This document shows, piece by piece, positions 1-10,622 of a stretch of DNA of 64,000 nt. The first letter of the stretch is position 1. Every line of letters starts with the position of its first letter. Location of the stretch: NCBI RefSeq assembly GCF_003634275.1, contig NZ_RBWY01000002.1, forward strand, positions 310,001 to 374,000, read 5' to 3'. The position numbers and the translations under genes were made by a program. The DNA comes from Orbus hercynius (GTDB taxonomy: Bacteria; Pseudomonadota; Gammaproteobacteria; Enterobacterales; Orbaceae). The notes under the pieces were generated by a model. The model had not been told where the DNA came from. It saw nothing but the letters and a program-made list of their open reading frames with translations, and made no database searches.

Positions 1-397
<397 letters not shown>

Positions 398-412
398 GGG
401 TAGGGTAAACTA

Positions 413-718
413 ATGGCTAAACAATCAATGATTGAGCGTGATAAAAAACGCGTAAAGCTAGCAAATAGATACTTTGCAAAGCGTCAAGAATTAAAGGCGA
501 TCATCTCTGATGTGAATGCAACAGATGAAGATCGTTGGAATGCAGTGCTTAAATTGCAAACGCTTCCTCGAGATTCTAGTCCATCTCGTCAACGTAACCG
601 TTGTCGTCAAACGGGCCGTCCTCATGGCGTCCTTCGTAAGTTTGGTCTAAGCCGTATTAAGATTAGGGAAACTGCTATGCGCGGTGAAATTCCTGGTCTT
701 AAAAAGGCAAGTTGGTAA
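413..718 (+). CDS. rpsN: 30S ribosomal protein S14
   Basis: A small-subunit head protein of 101 residues, the long form. It begins [13 protein letters not shown] and ends with the conserved [22 protein letters not shown] block. There is no CxxC...CxxC zinc ribbon, so this is the zinc-independent version usual in gammaproteobacteria. It sits between rplE and rpsH in the normal spc order. Confidence 0.97.
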   Translation: MAKQSMIERDKKRVKLANRYFAKRQELKAIISDVNATDEDRWNAVLKLQTLPRDSSPSRQRNRCRQTGRPHGVLRKFGLSRIKIRETAMRGEIPGLKKASW

Positions 719-735
719 TCAGAGGAGTGTTATAG

Positions 736-1128
<393 letters not shown>

Positions 1129-1139
1129 GGGAGAAAAAA

Positions 1140-1673
1140 ATGTCTCGTGTTGCTAAAGCACCTGTCGTTATTCCTGCTGGCGTAGAGGTAAAACTCAACG
1201 GTCAGGAAATTACGATTAAAGGTAAAAATGGCGAGTTATCTCGTTCAATTAATAATGCTGTTGTTCTTAACCAAGAAGATGGCGCAATTAAATTTGCTCC
1301 ACGTGAAGGCGCTGCTAATGCTTGGGCACAAGCAGGAACCGCAAGAGCATTGGTTAACTCAATGGTGATAGGTGTTACTGCCGGATTCACTAAAAAACTT
1401 CAGCTAGTTGGTGTGGGTTATCGTGCACAACTTAAAGGTAATGCAATTGGTTTATCACTTGGATTTTCTCATCCAATTGAGCATCAATTACCTGCAGGTG
1501 TGACCGCTGAGTGTCCTTCTCAAACTGAAATCATCCTGAAAAGTGCTGATAAACAGTTAATTGGACAAGTTGCAGCAGATATCCGTGCTTATCGTCGTCC
1601 TGAGCCTTATAAAGGTAAAGGTGTTCGTTACGCCGATGAAATCGTGCGTACTAAAGAAGCTAAGAAGAAGTAA
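1140..1673 (+). CDS. rplF: 50S ribosomal protein L6
   Basis: Large-subunit protein near the GTPase-associated centre; 177 residues, the usual length. It opens [17 protein letters not shown] and contains the L6 signature near the C-terminus ([16 protein letters not shown]). The start is 11 bases after the rpsH stop and follows GGGAG. Confidence 0.97.
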   Translation: MSRVAKAPVVIPAGVEVKLNGQEITIKGKNGELSRSINNAVVLNQEDGAIKFAPREGAANAWAQAGTARALVNSMVIGVTAGFTKKLQLVGVGYRAQLKGNAIGLSLGFSHPIEHQLPAGVTAECPSQTEIILKSADKQLIGQVAADIRAYRRPEPYKGKGVRYADEIVRTKEAKKK

Positions 1674-1682
1674 GGTAACACT

Positions 1683-2036
1683 ATGGATAAGAAATCAGCT
1701 CGTATCCGTCGTGCCACAAAAGCGCGTGCTAAGATGCGTGAGTTACTGGCAACACGTCTTGTTGTCCACCGTACTCCGCGTCATATCTATGCGCAGATTA
1801 TCGCACCAAACGGATCTGAAGTACTGGCAGCCGCTTCAACACTTGAAAAAGCTATCAGTGAAAATTTAAAATACACAGGAAACAAAGAAGCAGCAGCGGC
1901 AGTTGGTAAAGCAATTGCAGAACGTGCATTGGCGAAAGATATTAAAGATGTCTCTTTTGACCGTTCTGGTTTCCAATATCATGGTCGAGTTCAGGCGCTA
2001 GCAGATGCTGCTCGCGAAGCTGGCCTACAGTTCTAA
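1683..2036 (+). CDS. rplR: 50S ribosomal protein L18
   Basis: A 5S rRNA-binding protein of 117 residues beginning [17 protein letters not shown] and ending with the [30 protein letters not shown] tail of L18. It lies in normal spc order between rplF and rpsE. An overlapping frame-shifted open frame at 1561-1869 is only a shadow. Confidence 0.97.
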   Translation: MDKKSARIRRATKARAKMRELLATRLVVHRTPRHIYAQIIAPNGSEVLAAASTLEKAISENLKYTGNKEAAAAVGKAIAERALAKDIKDVSFDRSGFQYHGRVQALADAAREAGLQF

Positions 2037-2041
2037 GGTAG

Positions 2042-2551
<510 letters not shown>

Positions 2552-2557
2552 TGAGCC

Positions 2558-2737
2558 ATGGCAAAAACGATTAAAATTACACAAACTCGCAGTTCTATTG
2601 GACGTTTACCAAAGCATAAAGCTACGTTACGTGGATTAGGATTACGTGGAATTGGTCATACTGTTGAGCGCGAAGATACACCAGCGATGCGCGGTATGGT
2701 TAACCAAGTTTATTACATGGTTAAAGTAGAGGAGTAA
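2558..2737 (+). CDS. rpmD: 50S ribosomal protein L30
   Basis: A 59-residue protein starting [20 protein letters not shown] and containing [19 protein letters not shown], the L30 signature. I read it directly from the bases; it begins 6 bases after the rpsE stop and ends 6 bases before the rplO ATG, exactly where L30 lies in the spc operon. Confidence 0.96.
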   Translation: MAKTIKITQTRSSIGRLPKHKATLRGLGLRGIGHTVEREDTPAMRGMVNQVYYMVKVEE

Positions 2738-2743
2738 TAGGTA

Positions 2744-3178
2744 ATGCGTTTAAATACTTTATCTCCTGCTGAAGGTTCAAAGCATGCATCTAAGCGTCTA
2801 GGCCGAGGTATTGGATCTGGATTAGGAAAAACAGGTGGTCGTGGTGTTAAAGGTCAGAATTCTCGTTCAGGCGGCGGTGTTCGTCGTGGGTTCGAGGGTG
2901 GTCAAATGCCATTATATCGCCGTTTACCGAAATTCGGTTTTACTTCACGCAAATCTTTAGTAACAACTGAAGTTCGTCTTTCAGAATTAATGAAAGTCGA
3001 AGGTGATGTTGTTGATTTAAATTCGCTTAAAGCCGCAAACGTAATTGGTACACAAATTGAATTTGCAAAAGTAATGTTAGCAGGTGAAATTACTAAACCA
3101 GTAACAGTTCGTGGTATTCGTGTTTCTAAAGGTGCGAAAGCTGCAATTGAAGCTGTTGGTGGAAAAATCGAGGAATAA
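2744..3178 (+). CDS. rplO: 50S ribosomal protein L15
   Basis: Large-subunit assembly protein of 144 residues. The N-terminus ([20 protein letters not shown]) and the glycine/arginine-rich segment that follows ([19 protein letters not shown]) are diagnostic. It lies immediately upstream of secY with an 8-base gap, as in related bacteria. Confidence 0.97.
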   Translation: MRLNTLSPAEGSKHASKRLGRGIGSGLGKTGGRGVKGQNSRSGGGVRRGFEGGQMPLYRRLPKFGFTSRKSLVTTEVRLSELMKVEGDVVDLNSLKAANVIGTQIEFAKVMLAGEITKPVTVRGIRVSKGAKAAIEAVGGKIEE

Positions 3179-3186
3179 TTAGAAAG

Positions 3187-4530
3187 ATGGCAAAGCAACC
3201 AGGATTAGATTTCCAAAGTACGAGAGGCGGTGGCAGTGAGCTCAAAAGGCGATTAATATTTGTTCTTATAGCGCTTGTTGTGTTCCGAATTGGTTCTTTT
3301 ATTCCCGTTCCTGGTATCGATACTGAGGCATTAACCAAGTTACTTTCACAAGCTGCAAGTAATAATGGTATTATTGGCATGTTCAATATGTTCTCAGGTG
3401 GTGCGTTAAGCCGAGCTTCAATTTTTGCATTAGGTATCATGCCGTATATTTCTGCATCAATTATTGTGCAGTTATTAACGGCGATAAATCCTAAGCTTGC
3501 AGAGTTGAAAAAAGAAGGTGAATCAGGTCGTAAAAAAATTAGTCAGTATACGCGTTATGGTACTTTAGTTCTTGCGATTTTACAGGCTGTTGGTATTGCG
3601 ACAGGTTTACCTCAGATTCCAGGATTTGGTCAAGTGGTTATTAATCCTGGTTTCTCTTTTTATTTTATCGCCTCAGTAAGTTTAGTTACTGGCACTATGT
3701 TTCTAATGTGGCTTGGTGAACAGATCACTGAACGCGGTGTGGGTAATGGTATCTCAATTATTATCTTTGCTGGTATTGTTGCAGGCCTCCCCCATGCTAT
3801 TGGTGAAACTATTGCAAAAGCTCGTTTAGGCGAATTGCACCCGCTATTATTATTAGTTGTTGCAGCCTTAGTTATTGGTATTACTTACTTTGTTGTTTTT
3901 GTTGAACGTGGTCAACGACGTATTGTGGTAAACTACGCACAACGGCAACAAGGGCGCCGCGTTTATGCGGCACAAAGTACCCATCTACCATTGAAGATTA
4001 ATATGGCTGGGGTTATTCCTGCTATTTTTGCTTCAACAATTGTGATGTTACCAGCAATGATGGCATCATGGTTACAAGGTGATGGACAAGGTTGGCGTTA
4101 TATTTTTGTTGTGATTGGGCAGTATTTTTCACATGAACAGCCGCTTTATATTATTTTTTATGCTGCTGCGATTATCTTTTTCTGCTTCTTCTATACAGCA
4201 TTAGTATTTAATCCTCGTGAAACCGCGGAACAGCTAAAAAAATCAGGCGCATTTATTCAAGGAACTCGCCCTGGTGAACAAACAGCGAAATACATTGACC
4301 GAATTATGACGCGTTTAACGTTAGTTGGTGCTCTTTATATCACTTTTGTTTGTTTGGTTCCAATGTTTATGACTTCTGCAATGAAGGTTCCAGTCCAATT
4401 TGGTGGAACATCACTATTAATTGTTGTTGTTGTAATCATGGATTTTATGGCTCAGGTACAGACTCTGATGATGCCAAATCGTTATGAGTCCGTTTTAAAG
4501 AAAGCGAATCTTAAAGGCTATGGTCGTTAA
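3187..4530 (+). CDS. secY: Preprotein translocase subunit SecY
   Basis: Channel subunit of the SecYEG inner-membrane translocon, through which unfolded secretory and membrane proteins pass. At 447 residues it matches family length and shows ten hydrophobic spans, beginning with the [21 protein letters not shown] helix. The plug/TM2 region ([20 protein letters not shown]) and the cytoplasmic loops with FVERGQRRI and [13 protein letters not shown] are all present. Its partner gene secE is at 52432. It is the penultimate gene of the spc operon. Confidence 0.97.
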   Translation: MAKQPGLDFQSTRGGGSELKRRLIFVLIALVVFRIGSFIPVPGIDTEALTKLLSQAASNNGIIGMFNMFSGGALSRASIFALGIMPYISASIIVQLLTAINPKLAELKKEGESGRKKISQYTRYGTLVLAILQAVGIATGLPQIPGFGQVVINPGFSFYFIASVSLVTGTMFLMWLGEQITERGVGNGISIIIFAGIVAGLPHAIGETIAKARLGELHPLLLLVVAALVIGITYFVVFVERGQRRIVVNYAQRQQGRRVYAAQSTHLPLKINMAGVIPAIFASTIVMLPAMMASWLQGDGQGWRYIFVVIGQYFSHEQPLYIIFYAAAIIFFCFFYTALVFNPRETAEQLKKSGAFIQGTRPGEQTAKYIDRIMTRLTLVGALYITFVCLVPMFMTSAMKVPVQFGGTSLLIVVVVIMDFMAQVQTLMMPNRYESVLKKANLKGYGR

Positions 4531-4556
4531 GATCGCCCGAAGTTACGGAGAAAAAA

Positions 4557-4670
4557 ATGAAAGTTCGTGCTTCAGTCAAGAAATTATGTAGAAATTGCAA
4601 AATCATCAAACGTAATGGTATCGTTCGTGTTATCTGCGTTGAAGGTAAGCATAAACAACGCCAAGGTTAA
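4557..4670 (+). CDS. rpmJ: 50S ribosomal protein L36
   Basis: A 37-residue protein, [20 protein letters not shown] followed by a basic tail ending KHKQRQG. Cysteines 11, 14 and 27 and histidine 32 form the zinc-binding ribbon, so this is the zinc-dependent (C+) form, one residue shorter than the E. coli protein. It closes the spc operon, 26 bases after secY, with GGAG upstream. Confidence 0.96.
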   Translation: MKVRASVKKLCRNCKIIKRNGIVRVICVEGKHKQRQG

Positions 4671-4726
4671 GTAATCTTAACTTTTAAGTTGGACTTTGCA
4701 TATTTTACTTGCCAAAGTATAGTAAA

Positions 4727-4745
4727 GCTGGCTAGAATAGCCAGC
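4727..4745 (+). promoter_or_regulatory. Conserved hairpin between rpmJ and rpsM
   Basis: GCTGGCTA and TAGCCAGC form an 8-bp stem with a 3-base loop. As I recall it, the E. coli spc-alpha junction carries almost the same stem. There is no U-run after it, so it is not a standard terminator; it may be an RNA-processing or transcript-stabilising element at the spc/alpha boundary. Confidence 0.55.
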
Positions 4746-4763
4746 CTATAATTATTGTGGTCC

Positions 4764-4860
4764 CTTTATTTGAGTATCCTGAAAACGGGCTTTTCGGTAT
4801 AGAGGTGACTTAAATTATATTAATATTAACTAATAGGAGTGCATAGTGGCCCGTATAGCA
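4764..4860 (+). promoter_or_regulatory. Alpha operon leader / S4-binding ribosome-binding site
   Basis: The sequence TTTGAGTATCCTGAAAACGG (from 4769) and the following GGCTTTTC match, from memory, the E. coli alpha-operon leader, which folds into a pseudoknot overlapping the rpsM start and is bound by ribosomal protein S4 (rpsD, 5645) to repress translation of the operon. The element runs through the GGAG ribosome-binding site into the GTG start of rpsM, as in the known element (Rfam Alpha_RBS). The conserved primary sequence and position are seen; S4 control is inferred. Confidence 0.85.
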
Positions 4861-5202
4861 GGCATTAACATTCCTGATCAACAACATGCGGTTATCGCTC
4901 TACAAGCGATTTATGGTATCGGTAATACTCGTGCCAAAATCATTTGTGAAGCTGCAGGTATCGCTGAGCATGTTAAGATCAGAGAACTATCTGAAGATCA
5001 GATTGAACAGTTACGTGAACAAGTTGCAAAATTCACTGTTGAAGGTGATTTGCGTCGTGAAGTGACTATGAGTATCAAGCGTTTATTAGACCTTGGTTGT
5101 TATCGTGGTATACGTCATCGCCGTGGACTTCCAGTTCGTGGTCAACGTACAAAGACTAACGCACGTACCCGTAAGGGACCGCGTAAGCCTATCAAGAAAT
5201 AA
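4846..5202 (+). CDS. rpsM: 30S ribosomal protein S13
   Basis: S13 sits in the 30S head and contacts the 50S subunit and the P-site tRNA. The 118 residues begin with a GTG codon ([20 protein letters not shown]) and end with a basic tail ([20 protein letters not shown]). The GTG start lies 7 bases after TAGGAG, and the E. coli gene also uses GTG, consistent with the S4-regulated leader. First gene of the alpha operon. Confidence 0.97.
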   Translation: MARIAGINIPDQQHAVIALQAIYGIGNTRAKIICEAAGIAEHVKIRELSEDQIEQLREQVAKFTVEGDLRREVTMSIKRLLDLGCYRGIRHRRGLPVRGQRTKTNARTRKGPRKPIKK

Positions 5203-5211
5203 TCGGGGTAA

Positions 5212-5610
<399 letters not shown>

Positions 5611-5626
5611 ACACTTGACGTTTTAG

Positions 5627-6265
<639 letters not shown>

Positions 6266-6289
6266 AGTTAGTACTTAAGAGAGGACACA

Positions 6290-7279
6290 ATGCAGGGTTC
6301 TGTAACAGAGTTTTTAAAACCTCACCTAGTTGATGTTGTTCAATACAACCATACTCATGCAAAAGTGACCTTAGAGCCACTAGAGCGTGGATTTGGTCAT
6401 ACACTAGGTAATGCACTGCGCCGTATTTTATTATCATCAATGCCGGGATGTGCTGTAACGGAAGTTGAGATCGATGGCGTTTTGCATGAATACAGTACTA
6501 AAGAAGGCGTCCAAGAAGATGTACTTGATATTCTGTTGAATTTGAAAAAGTTGGCAGTAAAAGTACATAGTAAAGATGATGTAATGTTAACACTGAATAA
6601 ATCTGGATCAGGTGTTGTGACTGCTTCTGATATTACTCATGATGGTGATGTTGAGATCGTCAATCCTAATCTTGTGATCTGTCATCTTACTGACGCTAAT
6701 GCTTCAATTAATATGAGAATTCGTGTGCAAAGAGGTCGTGGATACGTTCCTGCTTCAGCACGAGTTCGATTAGAAGATGAAGATCGTCCAATTGGTCGTT
6801 TATTAGTTGATGCATGTTTCAGTCCAATTGATAAGATTGCATATTCTGTAGAAGCAGCCCGTGTTGAACAACGTACGGATTTAGATAAGTTAGTTATCGA
6901 TATGGAAACTAACGGAACGATTGATCCCGAAGAGTCAATTAGAAGAGCCTCTACTATTTTGGCTGAGCAACTTGAAGCTTTTGTTGACTTACGAGATATT
7001 CGTCAACCAGAAGTTAAAGAAGACAAACCAGAATTTGATCCAATTTTACTACGTCCAGTAGATGATTTGGAGTTAACTGTTCGATCTGCAAACTGTTTGA
7101 AAGCAGAAGCAGTTCATTACATTGGTGATTTAGTACAGCGTACTGAAGTTGAGCTTTTAAAAACGCCTAATTTAGGTAAGAAATCACTTACTGAAATTAA
7201 GGATGTGCTCGCTTCTCGTGGTCTATCTCTTGGTATGCGCCTTGAGAATTGGCCACCGGCAAGTATTGTTGAAGACTAA
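6290..7279 (+). CDS. rpoA: RNA polymerase alpha subunit
   Basis: The alpha dimer nucleates RNA polymerase assembly. The 329-residue protein, the usual length, has the N-terminal dimerisation domain ([20 protein letters not shown] near residues 30-50), an acidic linker, and a C-terminal domain (from about residue 250) with the 265-determinant region [17 protein letters not shown] that contacts UP elements and activators. Located between rpsD and rplQ as expected. Confidence 0.97.
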   Translation: MQGSVTEFLKPHLVDVVQYNHTHAKVTLEPLERGFGHTLGNALRRILLSSMPGCAVTEVEIDGVLHEYSTKEGVQEDVLDILLNLKKLAVKVHSKDDVMLTLNKSGSGVVTASDITHDGDVEIVNPNLVICHLTDANASINMRIRVQRGRGYVPASARVRLEDEDRPIGRLLVDACFSPIDKIAYSVEAARVEQRTDLDKLVIDMETNGTIDPEESIRRASTILAEQLEAFVDLRDIRQPEVKEDKPEFDPILLRPVDDLELTVRSANCLKAEAVHYIGDLVQRTEVELLKTPNLGKKSLTEIKDVLASRGLSLGMRLENWPPASIVED

Positions 7280-7308
7280 TATAAAGTTTATATAAGAAGG
7301 ATAAAGTT

Positions 7309-7701
7309 ATGCGCCATCGTAAAAGTGGTCGTCAGCTTAATCGTAATAGCAGCCATCGTCAGGCGATGTTTCGTAATATGACAAGTTCACTTGTCGAGCA
7401 CGAAATTATCAAGACAACTTTACCTAAGGCTAAAGAGCTGCGTCGAGTAGTTGAACCGTTAATAACATTAGCTAAAACTGATAGTGTAGCTAATCGTCGT
7501 TTGGCTTTTGCTCGTATTCGTAATACGGATGCGGTAAAAAAATTGTTTTCAGATTTAGGTCCACGTTTTGCTAATCGTCCTGGTGGATATATTCGCATTA
7601 TGAAATGTGGTTTTAGAGCTGGTGACAATGCTCCAATGGCTTATATTGAGTTAGTCGATCGCCCTGAAATCGATGAGTCAAAAGTTGCTACAGCTGAATA
7701 G
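7309..7701 (+). CDS. rplQ: 50S ribosomal protein L17
   Basis: A 130-residue protein beginning [20 protein letters not shown], the L17 signature. It is the last gene of the alpha operon and is followed within 15 bases by a strong terminator. Confidence 0.97.
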   Translation: MRHRKSGRQLNRNSSHRQAMFRNMTSSLVEHEIIKTTLPKAKELRRVVEPLITLAKTDSVANRRLAFARIRNTDAVKKLFSDLGPRFANRPGGYIRIMKCGFRAGDNAPMAYIELVDRPEIDESKVATAE

Positions 7702-7715
7702 TGCTGTATCATATT

Positions 7716-7742
7716 AAAACCGACTATATGTCGGTTTTTTTT
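7716..7742 (+). terminator. Alpha operon terminator
   Basis: AAAACCGAC and GTCGGTTTT pair around a short TATAT loop and are followed by a run of eight T residues. It is directly downstream of rplQ. Confidence 0.92.
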
Positions 7743-7789
7743 GTCTTAAACTCTGAAATATTGTGGCTAAGTCAATTTATTGGGGTATT

Positions 7790-8008
7790 TTAATAATGGG
7801 GCGGTGGTGTTTCTTCTGATGCATCGGCGATAATTGATGCATGGGTAGTTTGCAATTTTTTTGATAGCAATGTCAGCTGCTCTTTTATTTTAGCCATATC
7901 TGATTGTAATTGGACCACCATTTGGTTAAGTTCTTCAATTGTTAATTCTTGAAAACTGACTTTGGTCTCTAATCGTTCAATTTGTTCACTTAATTTGTCA
8001 TTTTTCAT
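7790..8008 (-). CDS. slyX: SlyX family protein
   Basis: A 72-residue protein that is almost entirely coiled coil (LSEQIERLETKVSFQELTIEEL, then repeated heptads) and ends with the PPPHY tail characteristic of SlyX. Its biochemical role is unknown; in enterobacteria it lies beside slyD, which is also close by here (8925). I chose the ATG at 8008, preceded by GGAAG, over an upstream in-frame ATG at 8047 that lacks a ribosome-binding site and would add an atypical N-terminus. Confidence 0.85.
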   Translation of the reverse strand: MKNDKLSEQIERLETKVSFQELTIEELNQMVVQLQSDMAKIKEQLTLLSKKLQTTHASIIADASEETPPPHY

Positions 8009-8119
8009 GTTATGTTCTTCCTTAATTTTACTGCTATCATAATGCAAAATAACATAAGATGCGAGAGTCAGCGTAAGATACTTGTTTTAACAATCAAGAT
8101 ATTTTTGTGAAGGATGATT

Positions 8120-8767
8120 TTATAACCAACCCCGCTCAGCGAATGACACATATTCGCCTTTGCCAATAACAAAGTGATCAATAATGCGAATATCAACTAA
8201 ATCACATGCCTTTTCTATTTGATAAGTAATATTGCGATCGGCTTGGCTGGGTTCAGCAACTCCTGACGGATGATTGTGCGCAAGAATAAGCGCTGCGGCA
8301 TTATGCTTTAAAGCTTCACGAATAATTTCTCTAGGGTGCACTTCTACAGAATTGTAAGTGCCTACAAACATTTCTTTGGTACAAACAACATGATTTTGGT
8401 TATTAAGAAAAATCACTAAAAAAATTTCTCGTTCCTCATCTGCTAGTCGACTTGCCAGGTAATGGTAAGTTAGGTTTGGTGAAGTAAGTGAATCTTCTTG
8501 CGTCATTTGTACCTTCAAATAGCGAGAAGATAATTCGATAACTGCTTTAAGCTGAGTGTATTTGGCTGTACCGAGCCCTTGTTTTTTACAAAAATCACCA
8601 TGACTGGCATTCATGAGTTTATTTAAGGATCCAAATTCATACAATAGCATTTGTGATAGACGTAAGACCGGGATACCTTTGGTGCCTGTTCTTAAAAAAA
8701 GTGCTAGCAATTCATGATCAGATAGCGCTGCAGCGCCAAATTGTAGTAATTTTTCTCTTGGCATCAT
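8120..8767 (-). CDS. radC: RadC/YicR family JAB-domain protein
   Basis: A 215-residue protein with an N-terminal helix-hairpin-helix-like part (GLGTAKYTQLKAVIELSSRY, about 65-90) and a C-terminal JAB1/MPN metalloprotease-like domain. The metal-binding motif HNHPSG...D appears in LAHNHPSGVAEPSQAD at about residue 165. Despite the name, a direct role in recombinational repair has been disputed for the family. In E. coli radC precedes rpmB; here rpmBG lie about 5 kb away on the other strand, so the linkage has been rearranged. An AAGG ribosome-binding site is upstream. Confidence 0.9.
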   Translation of the reverse strand: MMPREKLLQFGAAALSDHELLALFLRTGTKGIPVLRLSQMLLYEFGSLNKLMNASHGDFCKKQGLGTAKYTQLKAVIELSSRYLKVQMTQEDSLTSPNLTYHYLASRLADEEREIFLVIFLNNQNHVVCTKEMFVGTYNSVEVHPREIIREALKHNAAALILAHNHPSGVAEPSQADRNITYQIEKACDLVDIRIIDHFVIGKGEYVSFAERGWL

Positions 8768-8887
8768 TGGATTTAACCTTATTATTAATAATTAATTAAA
8801 AGTTAAATTTTGCTAGAAATAGGGAGATGGTACAGCTTAAATATTGAAATATGGTAACGAGCTCGCAAAAGCGTTTTTCTGTGGGAT

Positions 8888-8916
8888 AAAAAGCGCTAAA
8901 GATTTAGCGCTTTTTT
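8888..8916 (-). terminator. slyD terminator
   Basis: AAAAAGCGCTAAA and TTTAGCGCTTTTTT form a near-perfect stem with A- and T-runs on both sides. Read leftward it lies just after the slyD stop and ends in a T-run, so it can terminate slyD. Confidence 0.88.
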
Positions 8917-8924
8917 GAATTAGC

Positions 8925-9533
8925 TTAGTGCTTACATCCACAGCCACCGTGACCACCACAGCAACCATCATCTTCATCGCTGTCACTGTGATAACCATCA
9001 TCGTCGTTACTACAGCACCCACCACCGCCATGGTCTCCGCAGCCACAGCCTCCATGGCTATGACCCTGTGTGCCATGAACGTGTCCATGAGCAAGTTCTT
9101 CCTCAGTTGCTTCACGTACATTTATGACTTCAACACTAAATTTTAGATCTTGTCCGGCAAGCATATGGTTACCATCAACAGTAATCTTATCACCATCAAT
9201 AGCTGTAATTTCGACTGGTACTGGACCATGTTCGGTATCTGCAAGAAAACGCATGCCTACTTCAAGATCATCAACACCGACAAACACTTCACGTGGTACT
9301 TCTTGTACTAGATTGTCATTGTAATCACCATAAGCGTTACTTGATGCAACGTCAACATCAAATTTATCATTAGCTTGATGGCCATTTAAAGCATCTTCTA
9401 GACCTTTAATTAAATTACCTGCGCCATGTAGATATTCAAGCGGAGCAACCACTGTTGCTTCGTCAACTAAGACACCATCTTTTGTGCGAACTTGATAAGC
9501 TATACTTACGACACTATCTTTTGCTATTTTCAT
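8925..9533 (-). CDS. slyD: FKBP-type peptidyl-prolyl isomerase SlyD
   Basis: Cytoplasmic prolyl isomerase, chaperone and nickel-binding protein, known to help [NiFe]-hydrogenase maturation. The 202 residues comprise the FKBP fold (residues 1-70 and 130-148) interrupted by the insert-in-flap chaperone domain (about 70-130), then a C-terminal metal-binding tail from about residue 150 rich in His, Cys, Gly and Asp. The tail has many GCGC, GGCC and HGH elements. A GGAG site precedes the ATG. Confidence 0.95.
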   Translation of the reverse strand: MKIAKDSVVSIAYQVRTKDGVLVDEATVVAPLEYLHGAGNLIKGLEDALNGHQANDKFDVDVASSNAYGDYNDNLVQEVPREVFVGVDDLEVGMRFLADTEHGPVPVEITAIDGDKITVDGNHMLAGQDLKFSVEVINVREATEEELAHGHVHGTQGHSHGGCGCGDHGGGGCCSNDDDGYHSDSDEDDGCCGGHGGCGCKH

Positions 9534-9774
9534 TTTATCTCCAGTCTTTAGCGAGAAAAGATGCGACGATTTTAGCTGAAAAAAAGCATAATGTATCTTT
9601 ATTTTTAAAAATTATATTGAGTAATATGACATTATGCCGTTTTAATATGATCATTAAATTCATTTGTCTTAGCCACCATTTGTATTTAATCGGATATTGG
9701 ATTATTGGTTTCACAACTATCATATATTCCACTATAATTTGTGATATACCGACTTATTGTGAGGTCATTTTAAT

Positions 9775-10620
9775 ATGAAAAATTTCGCATTAGCCTATTG
9801 TAAACTCATGCGTCTGGATAAACCCATTGGGACATTGTTATTATTGTGGCCAACATTATGGGCGCTATGGTTAGTTGGAGAGCCAACGCTGAAATTATTT
9901 ATTGTGTTTACGCTAGGTGTTTTTTTAATGCGCTCTGCTGGGTGTGTTGTGAATGACTTTGCCGATAGAAAATTTGATGGTAGCGTTTTAAGAACACGAA
10001 ATAGACCCTTAGCAAGTGGTCAATTAACAAGTAAAAATGCATTGTTCATATTTTTAGTATTAATTGTTATATCGGTATTATTACTATTTACGTTACCCCC
10101 TCTTACTTGGTTAATTGCGTGTTTTGCTTTTTTAACGACGCTAGTCTATCCATTTATGAAAAGATTTACTCATTTTCCCCAATTGATTCTGGGGATTGCA
10201 TTTAGCTGGGGAATCCCGATGGTTTATGCCGCAACGCTGGGTTCTTTTCCACTGACTTGCTGGCTATTATGTATTGCAAATATTTGTTGGACTATTGCAT
10301 ATGACACAATGTACGCGATGGTTGATCGTGATGATGATTTAAAAATAGGGATTAAATCAACGGCTATTTTATTTGGGGAAAACGATAAATTATGTATCGC
10401 AATATTGCAGACCATGACTGTATTGTTATTAATCATGATTGCTGTAATCAATCAGTTAGCTGTCAGTTTTTATTTTGCTTTATTTGCTGTAGTACTACTC
10501 TTTATTTATCAACAGACATTGATTGCTAACCGAAATAGAGAATGCTGTTTTAAAGCATTCTTAAATAATAACTATATCGGTTTGAGCATCTTTATTGGTC
10601 TACTGGTAAATCATTTTTAG
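9775..10620 (+). CDS. ubiA: 4-hydroxybenzoate octaprenyltransferase
   Basis: Integral membrane prenyltransferase that attaches the polyprenyl tail to 4-hydroxybenzoate in ubiquinone synthesis. It has 281 residues and about eight membrane spans. Both Mg-diphosphate motifs are visible: NDFADRKFDG near residue 62 and DRDDDLKIGIKSTA near residue 185. In E. coli ubiC lies upstream; here the 240 bases before ubiA contain no ubiC. The gene is convergent with plsB, with only 2 bases between the stops. Confidence 0.93.
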   Translation: MKNFALAYCKLMRLDKPIGTLLLLWPTLWALWLVGEPTLKLFIVFTLGVFLMRSAGCVVNDFADRKFDGSVLRTRNRPLASGQLTSKNALFIFLVLIVISVLLLFTLPPLTWLIACFAFLTTLVYPFMKRFTHFPQLILGIAFSWGIPMVYAATLGSFPLTCWLLCIANICWTIAYDTMYAMVDRDDDLKIGIKSTAILFGENDKLCIAILQTMTVLLLIMIAVINQLAVSFYFALFAVVLLFIYQQTLIANRNRECCFKAFLNNNYIGLSIFIGLLVNHF

Positions 10621-10622
10621 GC

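Noticed and set aside
8928..9146. Plus-strand frame opposite the slyD tail
   Set aside because: Its Thr/Ala/Val-rich translation is the antisense of the repetitive Cys/His/Gly tail of SlyD.
9455..9778. A 107-codon plus-strand frame before ubiA
   Set aside because: It begins antisense inside slyD, is very low in complexity, has no ribosome-binding site and ends at the ubiA start; it looks like a chance frame in AT-rich DNA.
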